Notes: generated by a model from the letters alone, not told the origin. A stretch of 29,247 nt of DNA from JANLSE01 sp038214135 (GCA_038214135.1 JBBQSD010000071.1:1-29247), one strand, 5' to 3'. Shown: positions 8,148 to 16,881, numbered from the stretch's first letter. Program-made: numbers and translations.

Positions 8148-8912
8148 ATGCAGGTCTACACCCAAGAAGATGAATTGATCGAGCGTTGGCAGTGGAATGA
8201 TCCAGCGCTGCGCAATCTTAGCGATATCGTGCTTGGTTTACTGCATAAGGTATGCCAACCAGGAGCGCGCATTCTGGATCTTGGATGCGGCAGTGGGCGC
8301 CTTTCTGCCGATATGGCTGCGGCTGGCTTTCAAGTCGATGGCATCGATGTTGAGGAGCGGGCTGTCGCAATTGGGCAGCGCATCCTGGCTCGGCGTGGCC
8401 TTGATGCACGTTTGTATGCTGGCGATGTGCATGATCCAAACCATCCTGTCGCGGTTGGTGGCTATGATGCTGTCGTTTGCACCGAGGTGCTTGAACATGT
8501 TGGCCCATGGCGCGAACTGATTGGCCGAGGTGGCGAGTTGCTGCGGCCAGGTGGGATCTTGTTGGTGAGCGTGCCGCGCGATCCGCACCAGTTCTCGGTA
8601 TTGGATACCTATGCCGGCCACAAACGCCGCTTTCGAGATGCAGCATTGCTCTCGGCATTCCAGCAGGGCTATCAACAGTTTGCGATCAGGTGGCTTGGCT
8701 TCCCTTCAATGCGAACGATTGTTGCGCTATATACAACTGCCCTCAAACTAAGCGGTGGTTCCCATGCTCAACAATCACAGGCTTTGTGGCGTGAGCCAAC
8801 CCTGGCTCGCCGCCTGTATCTGGCCATTTTCTACCGTCTACTCAAATTTGATAATTTGTTTAGCAGATTGCCTCTTGGCACGACAATTGTTGTATGTATG
8901 CGGAAGCGGTAG
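8148..8912 (+). CDS. Class I SAM-dependent methyltransferase (UbiG/Methyltransf_11-like)
   Basis: The 254-residue protein has motif I ILDLGCGSGRL at residues 42-52, the acidic end of strand 2 in VDGIDVEERAV, motif III in YAGDVHDP, motif IV in YDAVVCTEVLEHV, and a post-IV LRPGGILLVSVP. EVLEH is typical of small-molecule and lipid or sugar methyltransferases of the UbiG group. The C-terminal third (KRRFRDAALLSAF and on) is the variable substrate part. AGAAGA precedes the ATG by 2-3 nt, a weak and close ribosome-binding site. It stands upstream of the GT4-methyltransferase fusion and GT39 protein, so a role in modifying a surface glycan or its lipid carrier is a reasonable inference. Confidence 0.85.
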   Translation: MQVYTQEDELIERWQWNDPALRNLSDIVLGLLHKVCQPGARILDLGCGSGRLSADMAAAGFQVDGIDVEERAVAIGQRILARRGLDARLYAGDVHDPNHPVAVGGYDAVVCTEVLEHVGPWRELIGRGGELLRPGGILLVSVPRDPHQFSVLDTYAGHKRRFRDAALLSAFQQGYQQFAIRWLGFPSMRTIVALYTTALKLSGGSHAQQSQALWREPTLARRLYLAIFYRLLKFDNLFSRLPLGTTIVVCMRKR

Positions 8913-8915
8913 CTG

Positions 8916-8935
8916 TCAGGAGTCAGGAGTCAGAA
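8916..8935 (+). repeat. Heptameric tandem repeat (CAGGAGT), three imperfect copies
   Basis: The sequence reads CAGGAGT CAGGAGT CAGAAT. It is the same heptamer as at 26177-26203 and, inverted, at 9063-9082 and 29143-29167. Such short tandem heptamers are known from filamentous cyanobacteria and Chloroflexota. Confidence 0.6.
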
Positions 8936-8948
8936 TGACTTATTATCG

Positions 8949-9060
8949 AAGAGATGTGTACAATTCCAATCATGACGTTGAGCTTGCGCCTTAGTTAGAA
9001 TGCTCTATTGCTAAGATGTGTATGAATGTTCAATACTGACGTTGAGCTTGCGCTTTCTGA
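8949..9060. repeat. Two imperfect direct repeats of about 60 bp
   Basis: The 17-mer TGACGTTGAGCTTGCGC occurs at 8973-8989 and again at 9037-9053, 64 bp apart. The similarity extends to an upstream AAGATGTGTA-like block (about 8953 and 9013) and a downstream GAATGCT (about 8997 and 9058). The pair is enclosed by heptamer repeats in opposite orientation, and I see no gene in this interval. Confidence 0.55.
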
Positions 9061-9062
9061 AT

Positions 9063-9082
9063 GCTGACTCCTAACTCCTGAA
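9063..9082 (-). repeat. Heptameric tandem repeat, inverted copy
   Basis: CTGACTCCTAACTCCTGA is the complement of three degenerate CAGGAGT units. It forms an inverted pair with the copy at 8916-8935, enclosing the 60-bp direct repeats. Confidence 0.5.
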
Positions 9083-9105
9083 TTCATAGAGATAAAGGTT
9101 ATTCG

Positions 9106-11235
9106 ATGAAGATTCTGGTTGTGCTCACATTCTATCATCCGCACTGGACTGGGCTGACGGCATATGCAAAGCGCCTTGCGGAGGGGCTTGCTTCCCGCGG
9201 CCATACTGTCACTGTTCTTGCGTCACAGCATAAGCCGGATCTGCCACGCGAGGAGATGGTTGGCGGAGTGCGGGTTGTGCGCTTGCCATATATTGCGCGG
9301 GTCAGCCGTGGTGTGCTCATGCCAGGGTTTCCTGCCACAACGGCACGCCTGATCGCCGAACATGACATCGTGCATATTCATACACCAATGCTGGAGACAG
9401 CGATCGTCACTGGGTTGGCCCGCATGCTTGGCACGCCATCGATCATTACCCATCAGGGTGATCTTGTGATGCCATCTGGGCTGTTCAATAGCATGGTTCA
9501 GTATAGTGTGGAATCCGCCATGACGGCCGGTCTCCATCTTTCAACGCGTGTTGTTGTGCATAGTGCCGATTATGGCAGGCACTCGGCGTTTCTCGCACCA
9601 ATTGCCTATAAACTCGATGCGATCTACCCACCCGTTGAGATCCCAGAACCACAGGCGGATGTTATTGCCGCCTGGCGTAGCGAGCTGGGATTGGATGGCA
9701 AAAAGCTGATTGGCTTTGCTGGGCGGTTCGTTGAGGAGAAGGGCTTTGATTTCCTGTTGCAGGCCATGCCGCTTGTTCAGCAACAGATCCCCGAGGCCCA
9801 TTTTGTCTATGCCGGCGAGACTCACGTTGTCTATGAGCCATTCTTTGAGCGCTGGCGTTCGCTGTTCGAGAACCAGAAGGAACGAATCAGCACACTCGGC
9901 CTGATTCTGGATAAGCAGCAGTTGGCCAATTTCTATGCGATGTGTGATCTGTTTGCGTTGCCATCGCGCACCGATTGCTTCCCAAGCGTCCAGATCGAAT
10001 CGTTGCTGAGTGGCACGCCGCTTGTCACAACCGATATTCCCGGTGCTCGTGAGGTTGTTCAGGCAACTGGAATGGGCCGATTGGTGCGCCCGCGTGATCC
10101 ACAGGCGCTGGCCGATGGGATCATCGCAACATTGACCGATCCCGCCTATATGCGGCCAAGCCGTGCCGATGTGCGGCGCACCTTTGATACGCAGCGCTCG
10201 CTTGATCAGTATGAGGATCTTATGCTGCGATTGGTGGCGGAGAAGCGTTCGCCTGTGAGCCATCGCAATGCCAGTAGAGCGCAGCAACAGGCCCGTGCGG
10301 CGCTGCAGGCGGTTGGGGCGAGTGCGCCATTGTTGGCATCAGCATCGGGCCATGCATCGACCCCGGATCGCCCGCACCTGACGCCCCATGATCACGAGGT
10401 GCTGAATACTATTCTGCAGAATGAAGCCGATATGGCCTATCGGCGGCGTGTGCCAACCCTGATGGATTTCCTCGAATTGCAGGACGGTGAGAAGGTTCTG
10501 GATTGTGGTTGTGGCATGGGCTTCTATCTGATGACAATGGGCAAGCTACGCAATCTCAATCTGGTTGGCGTCGATGGCGATGTAGCTCGCCTGGATTGGG
10601 CTGAGCGCGAGCGTGTGCCAGCCACATTAACCAGCGTTGATATTCACGATATGCCATTTGCCGATAATAGCTTCGACAAAGTGCTGATGACCGAAGTGCT
10701 CGAACATCTTGCCGATGACCGAGCCGCGCTGCGTGAGGTCTTCCGCATTCTGAAACCAGGTGGTATCCTAGCTCTGAGTGTGCCACACGCCAATTATCCA
10801 TTTTTGTGGGACCCAATCAACAAAACGATTGAGGCGCTTGGTATGCGACCGATCCGCAATGCTGGGCCGATCACGGGCCTGTGGAGCAACCATTGGCGGC
10901 TGTACCGCCCAGCCGAGCTGCATGATGTCATGACCGGGGCTGGTTTTCAGATCGAGGCGTTGGAAGAGCAGACTCATTATGCCTTTCCATTTATTCATTT
11001 TATTGTCTATAGTATTGGCAAGCCGCTGATCGAGAAGAACTTGCTGCCACAGAAGCTACGCGATACTGCCGATCGGTTTCGTGGCGAGCGGAATAGTGGC
11101 AGCCTGTTGAATCCAATAAACCTGGGCGTCAAGCTCTTCCGTATGGCAGATGCCCGTAATGATCACCTGCGTGGCACGGAGCATACCTTCGTTAGTCTGG
11201 TTGTTAAGGCCCGGAAGCCTGAACATAGCCGATAG
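9106..11235 (+). CDS. Bifunctional GT4 glycosyltransferase fused to class I methyltransferase
   Basis: Residues 1 to about 390 form a GT-B, family GT4 glycosyltransferase: MKILVVLTFYHPHWTGL start, DIVHIHTPML, a nucleotide-sugar domain with IGFAGRFVEEKGFDFLLQA near 205, and the catalytic PSRTDCFPSVQIES at 286-299. The classic E-x7-E is D290-x7-E298 here. An Ala-rich linker of about 40 residues follows. From about 430 to 709 there is a SAM methyltransferase with LDCGCGMGFYL (D466), TEVLEHL (T529-L535) and ILKPGGILALSVPH. Each half is full length, so this is a real fusion. It would transfer a sugar from a nucleotide donor to a membrane or surface glycan and methylate a sugar or acceptor. AAAGG lies 9 nt before the ATG. 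The GT39-type gene follows. Confidence 0.9.
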   Translation: MKILVVLTFYHPHWTGLTAYAKRLAEGLASRGHTVTVLASQHKPDLPREEMVGGVRVVRLPYIARVSRGVLMPGFPATTARLIAEHDIVHIHTPMLETAIVTGLARMLGTPSIITHQGDLVMPSGLFNSMVQYSVESAMTAGLHLSTRVVVHSADYGRHSAFLAPIAYKLDAIYPPVEIPEPQADVIAAWRSELGLDGKKLIGFAGRFVEEKGFDFLLQAMPLVQQQIPEAHFVYAGETHVVYEPFFERWRSLFENQKERISTLGLILDKQQLANFYAMCDLFALPSRTDCFPSVQIESLLSGTPLVTTDIPGAREVVQATGMGRLVRPRDPQALADGIIATLTDPAYMRPSRADVRRTFDTQRSLDQYEDLMLRLVAEKRSPVSHRNASRAQQQARAALQAVGASAPLLASASGHASTPDRPHLTPHDHEVLNTILQNEADMAYRRRVPTLMDFLELQDGEKVLDCGCGMGFYLMTMGKLRNLNLVGVDGDVARLDWAERERVPATLTSVDIHDMPFADNSFDKVLMTEVLEHLADDRAALREVFRILKPGGILALSVPHANYPFLWDPINKTIEALGMRPIRNAGPITGLWSNHWRLYRPAELHDVMTGAGFQIEALEEQTHYAFPFIHFIVYSIGKPLIEKNLLPQKLRDTADRFRGERNSGSLLNPINLGVKLFRMADARNDHLRGTEHTFVSLVVKARKPEHSR

Positions 11236-11358
11236 CCGATAATTCGACAAAGCATTTTTTTCATACGACAATGGCGTAGAGACGCTCCGCTGGGGTGTCT
11301 AGCAGGCTTTTGATTGTGGTATTGATACGGCACATCAAGACAAACAGAGCAGATAACA

Positions 11359-13710
11359 ATGAATGAGCAAGCCAGGGATCGTCGGCGCTACCTGGAATGG
11401 GTTGGCCTGGCGCTGATTCTGGCTGTGGCGCTTGTTCTTCGCCTCTACGCTCTTGGCGTGTTTCCCGATACCCTCAACCCGGATGAGGCCGATAATGGCC
11501 AGGATGCGCTGCGGATTATCGCTGGGCATCCACCAGAGGGCGGGTTCTTTGGCCTTGATTGGAAGCCCCAGCCAGCCTATAGTATCTATCTGATCAGCCT
11601 CTCGTTGCGCCTATTTGGCGAAAATGCGCTGGCGATCCGCCTGCCGAGTGCGCTGATCGGCACACTCTCGGTGCTGCCATTCTTTTTGTTGGTGCGCAGG
11701 CAAACCTCGGCCTTCGCGGCACTGGCTGCCTCATTTCTGATGGCAACCAGCTTCTGGCATGTACACTTCTCACGCAGTGGCTGGGAGAACATACAGATTC
11801 CCGTGTATGCGATGGGCGCAATGGCATGCCTGGTATGGGCCGTTGATATATTGCATCTCTCGCCTCGCCAACATCGCAGGGCATGGATGTTGTTTATTAC
11901 GGCAGGATTCTTTTGCGCGCTGGGATTGTATAGTTATTTTAGTGGGCGGCTGATCATTCTTGTGCTGCTGGCCGTGGCTGTTCCGTTGCTCCAACAGGAA
12001 CGCGAGCGACGCAAGGATCTCCTGGTTGGGTATGGATTAACGATCCTGACAACCGTGATCTTGTTTGCGCCGATGTTGCCGATCATCCTGAGCGATTGGG
12101 AGTTTTTTAATCAGCGCAGTGCTACGGTGCTGTTGCTAACCCAACCAGAGTTTCGGCTTGATCCGCTCAAGGCGTTATGGCTGCAAATGAGCGATACCAT
12201 TCCCATGCTGTGGGGTGAGGTCGCAAGCAATAATGATCGCTATGCTCCGATTGGTCAATCATTAATTGAACCAATCACACGTGTGCTTATCATTGCTGGA
12301 ATAGTTTTGAGCCTTATGCAGCGCCGCCGCCTCGAAACATGGCTGTGGTGGATGCTGCTCTTGATTGGCTGGTTTGTCACACAGGTATTGACGAATGAAA
12401 CGCCAGATGCCGCCCGTGGAACAATTATGATCCCAGCACTGTTCTTTTTTACTGCGCTCTCAATCAATTGGTTGGCTCAGGCTATTGGCATGTTGAAAAG
12501 CCGTGTGCGTCTACCTGTTGCAGTTCTTGGAGTTCTAGTGCTGATTGCGATCGGCTCTACCAATATCAGCCGCTATAGCGAATGGCAACTATCGCCAGAG
12601 GCCCGTGAAGCACGTCAACCCTATATTCGGCTTGATGAGATCCCGGATTGGGTGGTTGTTGTGAAAGACCGCGCCGTCCATGATCAATCTGTTATCACAG
12701 TTGGGGAATGGCAGGCAACCCATGGTGCCCCAGGAACCACGCCGCTTCCTGCACCCTCAGCACCAGTTGGTCAGGAGCCGGTGCCAATTCAACCAGAACC
12801 AGCCGTTGTTCCGAATCCGGTTGCTGCAGCTGCCGAGGTGATTGATCCGCCGATTTCGGCAGCAGAGACATGGCCGCAGCCGGTGGCCACGCTGGCATTG
12901 AGCACAGACAAACAGGTGGTGCCGCGCGCATTGGCAATCGATGCAGCCAATACGATCTATGTACTGGATAGCACGCCCGCGGTTCAGAGGGTTTCGAAAA
13001 TTGGCAGCGATGGGCAGGTGGCGCTCAGTTGGGGCGGGCCGGGTGGGGCCAATGCTGATGGCCGTTTTGTTGAGGCCTGGGCGATTGCCATTGATCAGCA
13101 AGGCCATCTACTCGTGCTCGATTCAGAAACGGGTTGGATCCATGTGTTCGATACCAATGGCACATTCCTGCGCAAGTATGGTGGCCCGCTGCTTCAGATG
13201 TACAAACCACGTGCACTGGCCGTCAGCCAAACTGGTTCTGTGTATATCGCCGATACGGGTGGCCGCAGGGTGATCGAGCTATCGCCAGAAGGCACACTCC
13301 AGGCATCGTTTGGCGATCAGCGCACTGGGGCAACCGGCGATGCTATTCTGATGGAGCCATCCGGTATTGCTGTTGCAGGGGATAATAGCCTGTTCGTTGC
13401 CGATGCTTCAGCAGGGCTTATTCGGCATTATGCACGCGATGGGGCGCTGCTGGATCTATGGGCGATTGGTGTGGAGACAGCAATCGATGGGCCGCGTATG
13501 GCGGTTTCTCAGGATGGCGTGCTGATCATCACGATTCCAGCGCGCTGTGGAATGCTCCAGCTTACCCTGGATGGCCAGAATGCACGGCGGTTCGGGAACT
13601 GTGATCAGCGCAACTACCTCGATCTGCCAAGCTCGATCGTGCTCACCCCAGATGGAAGCTATTTGATTGGCGATCTCGCTCAGGGGAAGGTGTTTCGCTT
13701 CCAGCCCTAG
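11359..13710 (+). CDS. GT39/ArnT-like membrane glycosyltransferase fused to C-terminal NHL-like beta-propeller
   Basis: Residues 1 to about 400 carry around ten membrane helices in the GT-C fold. The first extracytoplasmic loop has NPDEADNGQDA with the D42-E43 acidic pair typical of PMT/ArnT-type transferases that use polyprenyl-phosphate sugars. FSRSGWEN and YSYFSGRLIILVLL are also family-like. After the last helix (about 390) comes an extracytoplasmic stalk, a Pro/Ala-rich linker around 455-500, then five to six repeats from residue 505 (RALAIDAANTIYVLDS, WAIAIDQQGHLLVLDS, RALAVSQTGSVYIADT, SGIAVAGDNSLFVADA) that form an NHL-type six-bladed propeller. The propeller would sit outside the membrane and may bind glycan or protein partners (inference). 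It converges with the RlpA-like gene, stops 8 bp apart. Confidence 0.88.
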   Translation: MNEQARDRRRYLEWVGLALILAVALVLRLYALGVFPDTLNPDEADNGQDALRIIAGHPPEGGFFGLDWKPQPAYSIYLISLSLRLFGENALAIRLPSALIGTLSVLPFFLLVRRQTSAFAALAASFLMATSFWHVHFSRSGWENIQIPVYAMGAMACLVWAVDILHLSPRQHRRAWMLFITAGFFCALGLYSYFSGRLIILVLLAVAVPLLQQERERRKDLLVGYGLTILTTVILFAPMLPIILSDWEFFNQRSATVLLLTQPEFRLDPLKALWLQMSDTIPMLWGEVASNNDRYAPIGQSLIEPITRVLIIAGIVLSLMQRRRLETWLWWMLLLIGWFVTQVLTNETPDAARGTIMIPALFFFTALSINWLAQAIGMLKSRVRLPVAVLGVLVLIAIGSTNISRYSEWQLSPEAREARQPYIRLDEIPDWVVVVKDRAVHDQSVITVGEWQATHGAPGTTPLPAPSAPVGQEPVPIQPEPAVVPNPVAAAAEVIDPPISAAETWPQPVATLALSTDKQVVPRALAIDAANTIYVLDSTPAVQRVSKIGSDGQVALSWGGPGGANADGRFVEAWAIAIDQQGHLLVLDSETGWIHVFDTNGTFLRKYGGPLLQMYKPRALAVSQTGSVYIADTGGRRVIELSPEGTLQASFGDQRTGATGDAILMEPSGIAVAGDNSLFVADASAGLIRHYARDGALLDLWAIGVETAIDGPRMAVSQDGVLIITIPARCGMLQLTLDGQNARRFGNCDQRNYLDLPSSIVLTPDGSYLIGDLAQGKVFRFQP

Positions 13711-13718
13711 TGTTCCTG

Positions 13719-14783
13719 TTATGGCTGTGGGGCCGGTGGCGGCTCGGGTGCAGGGGCTGGTGGCGGCACAGCAGGGATTGGTTCTGGCACAGGCGCTGGT
13801 ACAGGTGGCGGCGCTTGGGTCAGCGGGTCACTGCCCATCCACAGGAATGTCACCTCTAGTTCGGCCTGATCGCCCTTGATTTGCAGATCATCGATCCACG
13901 CCCCATCGCCAACATCGACAGCGGTGGGGAAGCGCACCTTCCAGCCCAACCCGGATTTCCCATCGTTATAGCCATCATAATAAGCTGCGTGATCCTGCGG
14001 CCATCCCTGGCGCAGATCGCCAAATGTGCGCTGGGATTGTGCATCCCAATAATTATCCTTGCGGTTCCATGGGCCAACATCATAGACAGGTACGACCACG
14101 CTGCGCCCCTTATACGATAGCCGGACGCTATATTCGTTGCCATCCTTGCTGGATAACACACAATAGCACGGCAGCGAGACAAAACGATCACGTTTCTTGA
14201 TCGTGTGGCCGTTTGCAGTACGCCCGCCAACCATTCCCTGGCGAGTCGCTCGGATGGTGAATGTTGGCGCAACGGGTGGCTGTTGGCCCAGCGCTATAAA
14301 TGGCGCTGGGCGTTGTTCAGGAAGCAATCGAATAGCAGTAATCGTTGGCGATTCACGATCCGCAAGCAGCGTCACCCGGTATTGGGCAAAGCGCGCCCAG
14401 AGCGAGAATTCGGCAAGGGCATTGGGCGCAAGATCGGTTTGCCATGCCGTCCAGCGGCGGCCATCACTACTGGCCCGCAGATCGATACGGATCTGCGCAT
14501 GGGCAGGCAGGGTAGCCTGGTAATCGATCCGAATGGCATTGGTATTGCTTGTAAGTGGAGTCGATGGCGAGATGAACAGGCCAAAACGCGCATAGCGCCC
14601 ATAGGCATCGGGAGCTTGTGGTGCATCGACGGTGAGGCGTATGGCTCCATCGCCATCAATCTGAATGGCTTCGGCGGTGCTCCCCAGCAGCGGAGCCGCT
14701 ATGGTATCGTGAGGTTTTATTGCCGCAATCAGCAGAATGCTCATCCAACAGAGCAAGCGTACGATACGTACGTGTTGAACCAT
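13719..14783 (-). CDS. Secreted protein with jelly-roll-like region and RlpA-like double-psi beta-barrel
   Basis: The 354-residue protein has an N-terminal signal segment (LLCWMSILLIAAIKP, cleavage probably near residue 30). Residues 40-155 resemble a beta-sandwich carbohydrate-binding type (IRIDLRASSDGRRWTAWQTDL). Residues 178-245 look like a double-psi beta-barrel of the RlpA/expansin type: ATRQGMVGGRTANGH, then VVVPVYDVGPWNRKDNYWD, where the Asp of the DxGP motif is the conserved catalytic-type residue of lytic barrels. The region to about 318 (GYNDGKSGLGWKVRFPTAVDVGDGAW) continues the fold. The last 33 residues are almost entirely Pro, Ala and Glu. Its role is probably in the cell wall or surface. 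An extended -10 box lies about 66 nt upstream. Confidence 0.75.
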   Translation of the reverse strand: MVQHVRIVRLLCWMSILLIAAIKPHDTIAAPLLGSTAEAIQIDGDGAIRLTVDAPQAPDAYGRYARFGLFISPSTPLTSNTNAIRIDYQATLPAHAQIRIDLRASSDGRRWTAWQTDLAPNALAEFSLWARFAQYRVTLLADRESPTITAIRLLPEQRPAPFIALGQQPPVAPTFTIRATRQGMVGGRTANGHTIKKRDRFVSLPCYCVLSSKDGNEYSVRLSYKGRSVVVPVYDVGPWNRKDNYWDAQSQRTFGDLRQGWPQDHAAYYDGYNDGKSGLGWKVRFPTAVDVGDGAWIDDLQIKGDQAELEVTFLWMGSDPLTQAPPPVPAPVPEPIPAVPPPAPAPEPPPAPQP

Positions 14784-14848
14784 ACCGTCCCTTCCTACAA
14801 CCCTGGTAGGAGAGCATCTCAGCCTTTAGTCGGAGTAGGACGGCGGCG

Positions 14849-14857
14849 ATTATAGCA
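14849..14857 (-). promoter_or_regulatory. Extended -10 promoter for the RlpA-like gene
   Basis: On the minus strand this reads TGCTATAAT. The predicted start near 14842 leaves a leader of about 60 nt, which contains an inverted repeat TCCTAC/GTAGGA (14788-14806) and GGAAGGGA before the ATG. The hairpin could act as a terminator for the upstream solute-binding protein gene or as a leader structure. Confidence 0.45.
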
Positions 14858-14867
14858 TAGATTATGA

Positions 14868-16550
14868 TTATGGTTGGCGGAGGTCGCCACGGATCTCGCG
14901 AGCGCTGCGCAGGAACCAGCGTGTAATATCGCGGAAGCGATTTTCACGACCAATCAGCAGTGGCGGGTTGGAGGAGTTTGCGGTTGCGGGAGCATCAATA
15001 GTGATGCCACCAAGAGTCGAACTCGTTGTATAGAACAGTAATGGTTGGTAGAGCGGAATACTTGGCGCGAGATCAATGAAGCGGCGTTGGAACGCGCTAT
15101 AATCACTCATCCGCGTATCCATATCGGTTTCCTGGCGGGCACGCCCAATCAGCGCATCGATCTCGGTATCCTGGAGGCCAGCATAATTGCGGCCCTGTTG
15201 TGCTTGGCTAGAATGCCACAATTCATAGATATCTGGGTCCGCGCCGAGCCGTTGCCATGCATGGATCGCAATACTAAAATCGTGAGTAGCAAGACGCCGC
15301 TGTAGTTCTTGTGCATCAAGTTGCTGAACCTGAACGGTCACGCCAATCAGGCTCCACTGACGTGCGACCTCCTGTGCCGCTGCCAGGCGATCCGGCGCTC
15401 CATCGGTGATCAGTTCAAACACGAGTGGTTTGCCATCGCGCATACGAACGCCATCTACTCCAGGCACATAGCCAAGATCTGTCAATAGCGCCGTTGCTCG
15501 TTCGATCCCTGTTGGCGGCCAGCCAACCTCGGGTGCAGCCGCCCACCATTGCGGTAGAATTGGTGTGTCAAGGGCAAGCGCCTGGCCGTCGAACAGGCGC
15601 GTAATCAATTCTTGCCGATCAAGTCCAGTCGCCAATGCCCGCCGTAGGCCAAGATCGGCGAGTGGTGCGCTGCGGAGGTTGAATGTGAGCGTTGTGTAGC
15701 CATCAAGCGGGGCAGATCGGCGGGTGATCAGGCGCGGCAGATTATAGGTACGCAATTCGTTTGTGCTTGGGAAACTGAGGCCCAGGATTTCGCCGCGAAT
15801 AAGATCATTGAGCGCGGCCTGTGGGTTATCGTAGTAGCGCAGTTCAATACTATCGATGAACGCTCGGCCACGATAGTAGTTTGGATTGGCTCGTAGAAGT
15901 GCCCGGCCAGCCGATAGTTCTGCAACCCGATACGGACCTGTTCCAATTGGAAGCCGAGCAAATGGCGTCGTCGCCCACTGTTCGGGTGGAATGTTGGCCA
16001 GCAGATGGGCAGGCAGGATGGGAAACGTGGCATATTCGAGAAATGCGGCAAATGGTGCGTTCAGCCGGCAGGAAAATGTGCGCTCATCGATCTGATCGAC
16101 CGTGACGTTCCTCCAGATTGCACTAATGCTTGGGTTGCCTGCATAGGCAGGCCCCTGAATAGCCCCAATCGTGAACAGAACATCCTTGATCGATACAGGA
16201 GTGCCATCGTGCCAGCGGACGCCATCGCGCAGCACGAATGTGTAGATCTGCCCCGTCTGATCAACCGTCCACGAAAGAGCCAGGGCAGGCTCAGATTGCC
16301 CAGTTGGCCCAATATGTACGAGGCCATCGAAGATCAGCGCCTGAATATCGCTGGCACCTTGGTCAACAGAGGAATCTTCGATCAGTGGGTTGATCTGCCG
16401 AAGAGTATAGAGTAAGCCCTCGACATATGCCCCACCCTCGACGGGACGCTGAACTGCGGCGGTTGTGATCGCCAAATAGCTCATCAGCGTCAGCACAAGC
16501 ACTGAACTGACAACGGCAATCAGGATCTGCCAACGAATGCGGCGAACCAT
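14868..16550 (-). CDS. Family 5 extracellular solute-binding protein (peptide/oligopeptide type), membrane-anchored
   Basis: The 560-residue protein matches SBP_bac_5 proteins: LIFDGLVHIGPTGQSEPALALSW, YTFVLRDGVRWHDGTPVSIKDVLFTI, PFARLPIGTGPYRV, IELRYYDNPQAAL, and LRRALATGLDRQELI. Such proteins deliver peptides, sugars or nickel to ABC importers. The N-terminus has one hydrophobic segment (ILIAVVSSVLVLTLMSYLAITTAA, about 9-32) and no lipobox cysteine, so it is probably anchored by that helix. No permease or ATPase gene is in the window. It starts 3 bp after secG on the same strand, so the two are co-transcribed. The substrate is unknown. Confidence 0.9.
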   Translation of the reverse strand: MVRRIRWQILIAVVSSVLVLTLMSYLAITTAAVQRPVEGGAYVEGLLYTLRQINPLIEDSSVDQGASDIQALIFDGLVHIGPTGQSEPALALSWTVDQTGQIYTFVLRDGVRWHDGTPVSIKDVLFTIGAIQGPAYAGNPSISAIWRNVTVDQIDERTFSCRLNAPFAAFLEYATFPILPAHLLANIPPEQWATTPFARLPIGTGPYRVAELSAGRALLRANPNYYRGRAFIDSIELRYYDNPQAALNDLIRGEILGLSFPSTNELRTYNLPRLITRRSAPLDGYTTLTFNLRSAPLADLGLRRALATGLDRQELITRLFDGQALALDTPILPQWWAAAPEVGWPPTGIERATALLTDLGYVPGVDGVRMRDGKPLVFELITDGAPDRLAAAQEVARQWSLIGVTVQVQQLDAQELQRRLATHDFSIAIHAWQRLGADPDIYELWHSSQAQQGRNYAGLQDTEIDALIGRARQETDMDTRMSDYSAFQRRFIDLAPSIPLYQPLLFYTTSSTLGGITIDAPATANSSNPPLLIGRENRFRDITRWFLRSAREIRGDLRQP

Positions 16551-16553
16551 CGG

Positions 16554-16829
16554 CTAGAGCGCAAACGGCAGCCAGAGCAGACCAGATGCTGGCGTTGCTG
16601 CGGGGAAGATCGGCAAACTGGCGATCAATGCCAGAACTAAGAACACAACCCCAAGCACAATCGTTGCCTGATAGATCGTCTTTTCCAAGCCACGCTTTGT
16701 GCGGTAGATTGAACTGGTATCACGTGATTGTAGGCCAGAATTTCGGCCCTGCAACACAACCAGAAAGATCAGCACAACGCCAACCACGATAACGGCAATA
16801 TACAGCGCGATTTCCAATGTCATCCTCAC
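16554..16829 (-). CDS. secG: Protein translocase subunit SecG
   Basis: SecG is the small third subunit of the SecYEG protein-export channel. The 91-residue protein has the two membrane helices of the family (IALYIAVIVVGVVLIFLVVLQG and YQATIVLGVVFLVLALIASL) with a polar loop between them. That loop has the usual G-L-Q-rich character (LQGRNSGLQSRDTSSIYRTKRGLEK). The start may be GTG at 16829 or ATG at 16823; neither has a clear Shine-Dalgarno sequence. It is followed at 3 bp by the solute-binding protein gene. An extended -10 box lies about 22-28 nt upstream. Confidence 0.9.
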   Translation of the reverse strand: MRMTLEIALYIAVIVVGVVLIFLVVLQGRNSGLQSRDTSSIYRTKRGLEKTIYQATIVLGVVFLVLALIASLPIFPAATPASGLLWLPFAL

Positions 16830-16851
16830 AGATCATCATATAATGGCCGTC

Positions 16852-16860
16852 ATTATAGCA
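16852..16860 (-). promoter_or_regulatory. Extended -10 promoter for secG
   Basis: On the minus strand this reads TGCTATAAT, identical to the element ahead of the RlpA-like gene. The predicted start near 16845 gives a very short leader of about 16-22 nt. Confidence 0.5.
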
Positions 16861-16881
16861 TTGTTTCTTCCTATCAACGGC

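Noticed and set aside
9541..10287. 248-codon minus-strand ORF
   Set aside because: Shadow of the GT4 domain on the plus strand; low-quality composition and no motif.
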